A stretch of 15,561 bases of DNA from the NCBI GenBank assembly GCA_002399565.1, contig DHDW01000049.1:1-15561 (forward strand). The letters run 5' to 3'. The translations under genes and the position numbers were made by a program. Origin of the DNA: Bacteroidales bacterium UBA4866. GTDB taxonomy: Bacteria > Bacteroidota > Bacteroidia > Bacteroidales > P3. The notes beneath the pieces were generated by a model. The model saw only the letters and a list, made by a program, of their open reading frames with translations. It was not told the DNA's origin and ran no database searches. Every line of letters begins with the position of its first letter. Positions within the stretch are counted from its first letter, which is position 1. Positions 8,623-14,428 of the stretch are shown here, in pieces.

Positions 8623-9996
8623 TTATTTATTTAAAATGTAGTCCTTTAATTTATCTTCCCCCCAAATATTTTTCATAATCTCAACACTTTCCTCAACCTT
8701 TAAAGATCCTCTTTTTTCAAGATTACGCTGCATAAAAACACAATCGGTCATTTCAGCTCTATCGAAAGCGACATCTTCAGCCAATGCATGACAAGAAGGT
8801 GCTCCACAAACATTACAATCTGTGTGAGGAAGTTTTGATTCAATTTCCTTTATCCTTGTAAGCTTTTGGAAAGCAACGCTTCTATCCTCATCCAAAACCA
8901 TCATACTTCTTGGTTTTATTTTACCAACATGAGAGTTTTGAGTTAAGTACTCCCTTTCGTTCATAATAGCTTTTCTTCTTGAAGTTTCTCCGTTGCGTTC
9001 TCTTTCAGCCAATTTCTTAGCTCTTTGCATCATTCTATCATTAATCAAGAACCTGTTTCCACATGTCAATATTCCTCCAGCACAACTCTCATCACATGCT
9101 CTAAGTTCCAAAAAGTCCAAATCTTCAATTTCATCATCCTCCACCCTTTCTAAGAACTCTATAACATTATGTATCTCATCAATGGCAAAGCTCTTCTTAA
9201 AATTATTCAAACGTCTTTCTCCATTGGTTAAAGAAAAGATAACACAATCGGAAGTAACATCATTATTTGCAGTAATATTCTTACTAAACTCTTTCTTTTG
9301 TTTGATTTCCTTCAAAACAATGTTATACATGGTGTCCATATTCAAAACTCCATCAACAGTTGAAACATCCTCTCCAACTGGAGATTTAGTTGCGGCAATC
9401 TTTGCTGCACATGGAGTTATGTAGAATATTCCTATATCTTCTGGATTAGCTCCTTCTTCAATTAGTTTCTTTCTAATATAAATTGCAGTAAAGTCAACGG
9501 GAGCTTTAATAGGTATAAGATTATCAACCAAAGCAGGAAACTTAACTTGAATTAGACGTACAATGGCCGGACAAAAGGTTGAAATAAGTGGTTTTTTGGT
9601 TTCATTCTCTCGAATATACTTATTTGAAAGGATGGAATGCAAAAAAGCCGAAGCCTCAACTTCAAAAACATGATTAAAACCAATTTCTGTTATTACTGAA
9701 TAGACCTGCGAAGCCTTAATTTCTTCAGGAAACTGCCCCAAAAAGACTGAAGGCATCAAAACAACTCTATGTTTAAAATTGTAAATACTTTGGAAATCGT
9801 CCTCTGCAACATAAACCGCTCCAGAAGGACAAACCTTGTAGCATTCACCACAATCCACACATTTATTCTCATAAATTGTGGCTTTACCATTGCGAACTCT
9901 TATTGCCTCAGTTGGACAATTACGCATACAAAGAGTACATCCAAAGCAAATCTTATGGTCAATTCTTAAAGCATGATAGAAATAGTTTTCATTCAT
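8623..9996 (-). CDS. [FeFe]-hydrogenase-like iron-sulfur protein, probably sensory
   Basis: A 457-residue cytosolic protein. Residues 17-56 are a two-[4Fe-4S] ferredoxin (Cys17/20/23/27 and Cys46/49/52/56). Residues ~75-315 match the [FeFe]-hydrogenase large-subunit domain. All four cysteines expected to hold the H-cluster cubane are present: Cys142 (STFCP), Cys196 (TPCAAK), Cys301 and Cys305 (RACDESCAGG). The cysteine that relays protons in catalytic enzymes (first C of TSCCP) is Phe141, the Glu after PCxxK is Ala202, and the L3 loop is not GGGQP. Residues 394-419 are a further four-cysteine Fe-S motif (C-x2-C-x4-C-x16-C, PF04060-like). Such divergence is typical of sensory or uncharacterised hydrogenase clades, not HydA. 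It is 20 bp downstream of the RsbW-like gene. Confidence 0.87.
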   Translation of the reverse strand: MNENYFYHALRIDHKICFGCTLCMRNCPTEAIRVRNGKATIYENKCVDCGECYKVCPSGAVYVAEDDFQSIYNFKHRVVLMPSVFLGQFPEEIKASQVYSVITEIGFNHVFEVEASAFLHSILSNKYIRENETKKPLISTFCPAIVRLIQVKFPALVDNLIPIKAPVDFTAIYIRKKLIEEGANPEDIGIFYITPCAAKIAATKSPVGEDVSTVDGVLNMDTMYNIVLKEIKQKKEFSKNITANNDVTSDCVIFSLTNGERRLNNFKKSFAIDEIHNVIEFLERVEDDEIEDLDFLELRACDESCAGGILTCGNRFLINDRMMQRAKKLAERERNGETSRRKAIMNEREYLTQNSHVGKIKPRSMMVLDEDRSVAFQKLTRIKEIESKLPHTDCNVCGAPSCHALAEDVAFDRAEMTDCVFMQRNLEKRGSLKVEESVEIMKNIWGEDKLKDYILNK

Positions 9997-10016
9997 TGTT
10001 CAATAATCTTAAAAAA

Positions 10017-10436
10017 TTAAGAGTTAAAATTAACAATCATCTTAATCTCAGTTCCAACTCCAATCTCTGTTTGAATATCTAACTCATCAACATTATTTTT
10101 TATATTTGGCAATCCCATTCCTGCTCCAAAACCCATTTCTCTAACCTTTGCTGAAGCAGTAGAAAAACCTTTCTCCATTGCTCGAGCAATATCAGGAATT
10201 CCTGGTCCTTTATCCTTAATCAAAACACAAATCTTTTCCTCGTCCAAATCAACATAAATTGTACCTCCATAAGCATGAGCAATAGCATTAACCTCTGCTT
10301 CATAAACTGCAACAACAATTTTCTTTATCTTTTGATTATCTATATTTAGTTGTTTTAAAGTTTTCTTAATTTCGCTTGAAGCCTTACCTGCATTAGCAAA
10401 ATCGCCCTCAACAACTGTAAATTCATTATGCATCAT
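10017..10436 (-). CDS. RsbW-like ATP-binding anti-sigma/serine kinase-type protein (HATPase_c_2)
   Basis: A 139-residue single-domain GHKL ATPase of the anti-sigma factor / serine-protein kinase type. The N-box is YEAEVNAIAHA (45-55, with Glu46 and Asn50). The G1 box is DKGPGI (75-80) and the glycine-rich G2 lid is GFGAGMGLPNI (102-112). Proteins of this class bind a sigma factor or a STAS-domain antagonist and can phosphorylate the antagonist. Neither partner, nor a PP2C phosphatase, is encoded in this window. It starts 14 bp after the DRTGG gene, with AGGA just upstream of tandem ATGs at 10436 and 10433. It precedes the hydrogenase-like gene by 20 bp. This three-gene order recurs near [FeFe]-hydrogenase loci of anaerobes, from my recall of such clusters. 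The output target is unknown. Confidence 0.85.
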   Translation of the reverse strand: MMHNEFTVVEGDFANAGKASSEIKKTLKQLNIDNQKIKKIVVAVYEAEVNAIAHAYGGTIYVDLDEEKICVLIKDKGPGIPDIARAMEKGFSTASAKVREMGFGAGMGLPNIKNNVDELDIQTEIGVGTEIKMIVNFNS

Positions 10437-10450
10437 ATCCTACAAAAAAA

Positions 10451-10795
10451 TTAATAAACAGGCTCAAGCCCATTTTCATATAGTACGCCAACAGTTTTAA
10501 ACATTGAATACTTGCAAGAAATAATAATAATGTCATTCTCCAAAGCAAGCTCAATCATATCTTGTGAAACCTGTTTGTTTCTAACGAACAAAATTACAGA
10601 AATATTAGCCATTTCTGCAGTACGAATAGTTTGATTATTACATAATCCAGTTATAAGAATTAAGTGTTCTTCTTCCAAAGTCAAAACATCCGACATCAAA
10701 TCGGAAGCAAAACCATGATTAATGCTATAATCCATATCCTCTCGCCCAACAACAACTTGGGCATCCAAAACCTTTACAATATCAGTAATTTTCAT
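10451..10795 (-). CDS. DRTGG-domain protein
   Basis: A 114-residue protein consisting of one DRTGG domain, the module also found between the CBS pair in CBS-pyrophosphatases and in large phosphotransacetylases. There it is regarded as a regulatory, possibly ligand-binding fold. Visible family features are GFASDLMSDVL (28-38), LITGLCNNQTIRTAEM (47-62), a VRNK turn (71-74), and the C-terminal MFKTVGVLYENGL (98-110). It is the first gene of the compact DRTGG / RsbW-like / hydrogenase-like cluster (spacings of 14 and 20 bp). This suggests that it feeds a small-molecule signal into the module. No catalytic residues are evident. A possible -7 box lies about 35 bp upstream. Confidence 0.85.
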   Translation of the reverse strand: MKITDIVKVLDAQVVVGREDMDYSINHGFASDLMSDVLTLEEEHLILITGLCNNQTIRTAEMANISVILFVRNKQVSQDMIELALENDIIIISCKYSMFKTVGVLYENGLEPVY

Positions 10796-10829
10796 ACAAA
10801 CAGATAAATATTATATATTATTTAAGCCA

Positions 10830-10837
10830 CAAAGATA
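10830..10837 (-). promoter_or_regulatory. Possible -7 box for the hydrogenase-like cluster
   Basis: On the minus strand this reads TATCTTTG, an exact match to TAnnTTTG, ending 34 bp before the DRTGG start. No convincing TTG element is found about 20 nt upstream. The call therefore rests on the -7 box and its position in the 133-bp gap. Confidence 0.4.
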
Positions 10838-10928
10838 GTAAAAAACTTTAAAGAATAAAGTTTGAGTCTTAAATATTGCTTTGTAGGATAAGAGGTGGTA
10901 AGAATATAAAAAAAGGTATTAAGAAAAT

Positions 10929-11609
10929 CTATTCCACAGGAAATTTAGAAAATCCATAATCTACTACATCAAAATAGCCTGTTTCATGAAAATAATTAGC
11001 CATCTTTATAGCATCTCCTTTAGATTTCTTTGTTGCTCTAAGCTCAATCCACTTAGGCATAAAATCCATTTGCTCTATTATTTCTGTATTTGTTTCTAAA
11101 GCTACCTCATTTAATTTGCTCAAATCATTCTCATCAAAAACCTTAACATAGAAATTACTACCATAGCTATCTACACATAAATTGCCCATATCTTCCCAAA
11201 TATAATTCTGACAATTATCAGTTTTCATACAATAGTGAGCATATACTATAAGGGTATATTTCTTTAACTCATAAATAATTTGACTAATCTCTTGGCAAGT
11301 TTTGTTTGAATTAAGCCTTATTGGGATTTCTATAAATGCATATTGAGGAAACTTATATATTTTATAATCATAGTTCTGATCAAAATAGAATTGAGATGAA
11401 ATAAATTCTCTTATACTTTGTTCACTAAATGAGGTATCTATACCAAGAAGTATGTAATTGTTTGACATCTCTGGTAAATCTATTATGTCATCATAATAAT
11501 ACTTGTAATTAGGATAATTGCAAGGAACTTGAATAGCATTATTTCCATCATTTTCGCATCCAGCAAATAAAAAAACTGAAGCCATAAAAAGCAAAACAAG
11601 ATTTCTCAT
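10929..11609 (-). CDS. Lipoprotein resembling a stand-alone S8 peptidase pro-region
   Basis: A 226-residue protein with a lipoprotein signal: hydrophobic core then FLFAGC, so Cys18 would be lipidated and the protein anchored in an envelope membrane. Residues ~150-222 (NFYVKVFDENDLSKL, then IIEQMDFMPKWIELRATKKS, KGDAIKMANYFHETGYFDVV) resemble, from memory, the N-terminal region that precedes the catalytic domain in Bacteroidetes subtilisin-like (S8) peptidases. There the equivalent reads roughly 'FMPLWYTL..KGNALEMAN.FYETGLF'. No Asp/His/Ser catalytic domain follows: a stop ends the gene at 10929, and the next 130 bp encode nothing similar. It may be a relic of a peptidase gene or a free inhibitor/chaperone. 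The residue 20-150 region, with five cysteines, I do not recognise. It appears to be transcribed alone. Confidence 0.6.
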   Translation of the reverse strand: MRNLVLLFMASVFLFAGCENDGNNAIQVPCNYPNYKYYYDDIIDLPEMSNNYILLGIDTSFSEQSIREFISSQFYFDQNYDYKIYKFPQYAFIEIPIRLNSNKTCQEISQIIYELKKYTLIVYAHYCMKTDNCQNYIWEDMGNLCVDSYGSNFYVKVFDENDLSKLNEVALETNTEIIEQMDFMPKWIELRATKKSKGDAIKMANYFHETGYFDVVDYGFSKFPVE

Positions 11610-11887
11610 TTTATAAAACTATTTAGTTAAACAACAATATATTTCAAAAAAATTGAAACTATTTTGCAAAGGAAAAGAATAAAAAAATAAAAACCAAATT
11701 ATTGCAGTTAAAATATTCAAAATAAAGGATTACCGTTAGCTTTTTTAATAACATAAATTCAAATCAATGTTGAGTTAACTATTTAGATACTCTCGTAAAA
11801 CAAAAATCAATTAAAAAAGTAGAAAATCCTTATTCCAATCTTATTAAACCTTACTTGAAACTATTTTTATAAGGAGTTAATCTCATT

Positions 11888-11986
11888 TCATGGCATGATG
11901 TTTTTAGAATCATGGCATGAATTACTCCATTTCATGGCATGAATTGACCAGAATCATGCCATGAAATCATAAGAATCATGGCATGA
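11888..11986. repeat. Five TCATGSCATGA near-palindromes at exact 22-bp intervals
   Basis: The 11-mer TCATG-G/C-CATGA occurs at 11888-11898, 11910-11920, 11932-11942, 11954-11964 and 11976-11986. Every start-to-start distance is exactly 22 bp. Copy 4 has C at the centre, the reverse orientation, and the other four have G. Spacers are all 11 bp and differ in sequence, apart from a recurrent GAA or ATT next to the repeats. Copy 5 extends to the 17-bp palindrome GAATCATGGCATGATTC (11973-11989). The 22-bp period is about two helical turns and not a multiple of three, so it looks like protein-binding DNA rather than coding repeats. Position is 279 bp upstream of the lipoprotein start and about 290 bp downstream of the DPP III stop. 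Confidence 0.9.
11929..11967. other. Perfect 14-bp hairpin within the repeat array
   Basis: Because copy 4 is inverted, ATTTCATGGCATGA (11929-11942) is exactly complementary to 11954-11967 with an 11-nt loop. Neither strand has a T tract after it, so it is not a standard intrinsic terminator. It could be an RNA hairpin or a cruciform. Confidence 0.7.
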
Positions 11987-12094
11987 TTCCGAGATTGAAA
12001 TAGGATAAAAAAAGTTTTAAAGCTTATTTAAGCAGTTATTTACTTTGTTTTGATAGATTTAAACTTTAATTATTTTGTTTTATTTCAGAGATAA

Positions 12095-12150
12095 TAAGGA
12101 GATTAAAGACAATAAGAACATTAATATCTTTAATGTCTCTAAGCTCCTTA
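12095..12150. repeat. 56-bp imperfect palindrome built from 9-nt units
   Basis: The outer 17-nt arms, TAAGGAG..TTA..AGACA and its partner, pair with two mismatches. Pairing continues less perfectly to the centre. The left half reads as three related 9-mers, GGAGATTAA, AGACAATAA and GAACATTAA (12098-12124). The right half holds inverted versions, TTTAATGTC and TCTAAGCTC (12129-12146). No T tract follows. It may be a small dispersed intergenic repeat or the hairpin of a non-coding RNA. Confidence 0.7.
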
Positions 12151-12213
12151 GATTTTATAAATGAATTAAGAGGAAAAAGACTTATGAAACGTAAGTTGAA
12201 ATTAGATAAGCCA

Positions 12214-12254
12214 TAAAAAAAGGCCTAAGAAACTTTATTTGAATCTTAGGCCTT
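12214..12254 (-). terminator. Intrinsic terminator of the DPP III gene
   Basis: On the minus strand, AAGGCCTAAGA (12244-12254) pairs perfectly with TCTTAGGCCTT (12220-12230) across a 13-nt loop. The stem runs into a seven-T tract (12214-12220). It begins 23 bp after the DPP III stop codon. An 11-bp stem with a GGCC core plus poly-T is a textbook Rho-independent terminator. Confidence 0.9.
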
Positions 12255-12276
12255 AAGGATTTATGTTTTTAAAATT

Positions 12277-14334
12277 CTAATTCATTGTTGGCAAGAAAGA
12301 GTATTTCTTTCCATATTGAAGATGTTGTTTTAGGAAGTCTGTTGGGTAGGTAATTTCAAACTTAATATATTTACCATCTTTGTCAGCAATTGGAGTTATT
12401 TCAGGATTTACAAAACCTCCATAAGGTTTAATGTTTAATTTCTTGTATCTATCAATAACTTCTTGGTGTAAAACTGGGTCGATATTAACAGCGTATTTTT
12501 CAATTAAATTCTTTCCTGCATCATAGTTTCCTGTAGATTTAATATCTTGAATTATTGCAAGCAATTCACCAAATATTTTTCTAACAGCATTATGATCTTT
12601 TATTTGAAAATAGGTTTTATTGTCTTTTTCAAACTTAACCACTGCTCCAATCTGTTCTCCTTGTTCGACCGTATAAGTAGAGATTAATTTGCGAGCTTGC
12701 ATGTGAGCTTGGGTAACTGTTTTGCCAAATTCAATTCTTGCATATTGAGTAAGAAGTCCATTACGAAGATAACTATCATATTCTGCTTCTCCAACAGCAA
12801 GGTCAGGAATTAGTCCAATTTCAATCATATATGGATCCATCATATAATATAGTGCAAATAAATCAGCTCTTGCTTCTTCTAATGAAGATGAATAGTCAGC
12901 CAATGCACCTGCTGAAGTGTTAGGAAGAAGTTGTCCTGAACCATGTCCTAAACATTCGTGAAGGTCAGTGTGTAAATCGCCAGCAATTGAGCCAAATTTC
13001 TTTGCTTTTTCAATTTCCTCTTCACTTGCAGCAAACTCTTGTATAGCTCCTTTTGGAGATTCTAACGCAGCTCTATCATAAGCTGAGGTCAAATTAGCAA
13101 TTGTTACTGATTTGCTCCCAAATTCTTTTCTAATCCAATCAGCATTTGGAAGATTAATTCCAATTGGTGGAGTTGGGAAACAATCACCTCCAAGCATAAC
13201 AGCATTAATTACTTTTGCACTTACTCCCTTAACTTCTTTCTTTTTGTATTGTTTGGCAACAGGTGAATTATCTTCAAACCATTGTGCATTTGCGCTAATA
13301 AGTTCTGTTCTTTTGGTTGCTTCCAAGTCTTTGAAGTTAACAACAGCTTCCCATGTAGCCTTCATTCCCAATGGGTCGCCATAGTCTTCAATAAAGCCAT
13401 TAACATAATCGCATTGTGATTCAATGTCAGAAACCCATTTAACATTATATTTATCCCAAATTTCCAAATCTCCAGTTTTGTAGTATTCAATTAAAAGATT
13501 TGTGTATTCTCTTTGAGCATCATTTTCTGCAACTTTATTTGCTTTTTCAAGCCAATAGATAATTTCCTTAATGGCATCTGAATATAATCCGTCAAGCTTA
13601 TAAACTTTCTCAACAACTTGATTATTTTCCTTTACCACTTTGGAATTTAAACCAAAAGAAAGAGGACGTTCTTTGTCTGGACTTTGTTTTTTCTTGTAAA
13701 ATTCTTCAACCTCTTTGCGAGTTACTCCTTCATAGAAATTAACAGCTGAAGATGCAACTATATCTTTTGACTTATCATTTTCTTTCCTATAAGGAGCAAT
13801 GTTTTTATTGAAGATAATATCACTCACTCTTGCAAAGAAAGCGTCAACCTTTTCTCCTTTATTTGTTGGGAAATTCTTTTGGCTTGATTGTTTCAAAAGA
13901 GTTGAGAAATAGTTTTTGGAGAAAGCAGGCATAATTTTGTCTTCAGCATAGTGATGATGAATACCATTAGAGAAGAATACTCTTTTTGCATAAACCAAAA
14001 AGTCTTCCCATTCTTTGCCTTGTTTTTTCCCATTATAAGAAGAAAGAATATTTTCAAGAGTTCTTCTTACAGTTAAATTGTATTTATAGTTTTGATCCCA
14101 CAATATATCTCTTCCACTATTTGCTGCTTGAGAAAGATAGTAAAGATATTCTTGTTGCTTCAAACTTAGATTGTCCCATGATGGAACTTGGTAACGCATA
14201 ACTTTAATATCAGCGAATTCATCAATTACATACTTAAATTGTTCTTTGTCTTTAGTTTTGTTTTGTGCCTTAATTCCTTCAGGCATTACAAGTAAACATG
14301 ATAAAAGGGCTGAAATCATAATCAACTTTTTCAT
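12277..14334 (-). CDS. Exported dipeptidyl peptidase III (M49 zinc metallopeptidase)
   Basis: A 685-residue M49 peptidase, which removes dipeptides from the N termini of short peptides. The zinc-binding motif HECLGH is at 459-464 (His459, Glu460, His464), and the third ligand is Glu487 in EEARAD (486-491). The six-residue HExxGH form, with Cys, is the one known from Bacteroides DPP III. Length is normal for the family. The N terminus has two lysines and a hydrophobic stretch ending near IKA-QNK (23-26), so the protein is probably exported, unlike the cytosolic animal enzyme. LLSC at 10-13 is a weaker alternative lipoprotein site. The gene is transcribed alone, with its own terminator downstream and a divergent permease gene upstream. 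It complements the S9B peptidase in peptide breakdown. Confidence 0.94.
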   Translation of the reverse strand: MKKLIMISALLSCLLVMPEGIKAQNKTKDKEQFKYVIDEFADIKVMRYQVPSWDNLSLKQQEYLYYLSQAANSGRDILWDQNYKYNLTVRRTLENILSSYNGKKQGKEWEDFLVYAKRVFFSNGIHHHYAEDKIMPAFSKNYFSTLLKQSSQKNFPTNKGEKVDAFFARVSDIIFNKNIAPYRKENDKSKDIVASSAVNFYEGVTRKEVEEFYKKKQSPDKERPLSFGLNSKVVKENNQVVEKVYKLDGLYSDAIKEIIYWLEKANKVAENDAQREYTNLLIEYYKTGDLEIWDKYNVKWVSDIESQCDYVNGFIEDYGDPLGMKATWEAVVNFKDLEATKRTELISANAQWFEDNSPVAKQYKKKEVKGVSAKVINAVMLGGDCFPTPPIGINLPNADWIRKEFGSKSVTIANLTSAYDRAALESPKGAIQEFAASEEEIEKAKKFGSIAGDLHTDLHECLGHGSGQLLPNTSAGALADYSSSLEEARADLFALYYMMDPYMIEIGLIPDLAVGEAEYDSYLRNGLLTQYARIEFGKTVTQAHMQARKLISTYTVEQGEQIGAVVKFEKDNKTYFQIKDHNAVRKIFGELLAIIQDIKSTGNYDAGKNLIEKYAVNIDPVLHQEVIDRYKKLNIKPYGGFVNPEITPIADKDGKYIKFEITYPTDFLKQHLQYGKKYSFLPTMN

Positions 14335-14366
14335 ATTGTATTCAATTAATTTGTTTTATTTGGAAG

Positions 14367-14374
14367 CAAAATTA
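14367..14374 (-). promoter_or_regulatory. Possible -7 box for the DPP III gene
   Basis: Minus-strand TAATTTTG matches TAnnTTTG and lies 33 bp upstream of the ATG at 14334. No clear -33 element is present; the 15-bp palindrome occupies that place. Confidence 0.4.
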
Positions 14375-14380
14375 CTAATA

Positions 14381-14395
14381 AAAGATTAAATCTTT
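14381..14395. promoter_or_regulatory. 15-bp palindrome between divergent genes, possible operator
   Basis: AAAGATT-A-AATCTTT is a perfect inverted repeat around one base. It sits between the -7-like boxes of the two divergent genes: 6 bp from the leftward one and 1 bp from the rightward one. A bound regulator could affect both. AT-rich composition makes a chance palindrome possible. Confidence 0.35.
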
Positions 14396-14396
14396 G

Positions 14397-14404
14397 TATT
14401 TTTG
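14397..14404 (+). promoter_or_regulatory. Possible -7 box for the LptF/G permease gene
   Basis: TATTTTTG matches TAnnTTTG on the plus strand, 24 bp before the GTG start at 14429. No good TTG -33 element is found at the usual distance, so support is modest in such T-rich DNA. Confidence 0.35.
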
Positions 14405-14428
14405 TTGCTTTAATTGTAAAGTTTTGCT

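Larger units (their letters stand above)
11610..12276. other. 667-bp non-coding region with repeat array, palindrome and terminator
   Basis: No open frame of credible length or coding character lies here on either strand. From left to right it holds about 270 bp of plain AT-rich DNA upstream of the lipoprotein gene, a five-copy 22-bp-phased repeat array (11888-11986), a 56-bp imperfect palindrome (12095-12150), and the terminator of the DPP III gene (12214-12254). I found no tRNA, rRNA or recognisable riboswitch. The lipoprotein promoter should lie in the left part, but no exact TAnnTTTG match was found close to its start. Confidence 0.75.

Noticed and set aside
8993..9424. Plus-strand open frame of 143 codons
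   Set aside because: It lies fully antisense to the hydrogenase-like gene, has low-complexity Ser/Lys content and no family features. It is a shadow of the coding strand, as are the antisense frames at 174-419, 2687-2872, 9769-10082, 13112-13384, 13986-14201 and (minus strand) 14822-15013.
11642..11658. Short inverted repeat TTTCAA-AAAAA-TTGAAA upstream of the lipoprotein gene
   Set aside because: A 6-bp AT-rich stem is expected by chance in DNA of this composition, and it has no clear relation to a promoter.
11888..11986. CRISPR array
   Set aside because: Repeats and spacers are each only 11 bp, repeats are near-palindromic, and no cas gene is in the window. Known arrays have repeats and spacers well over 20 bp.
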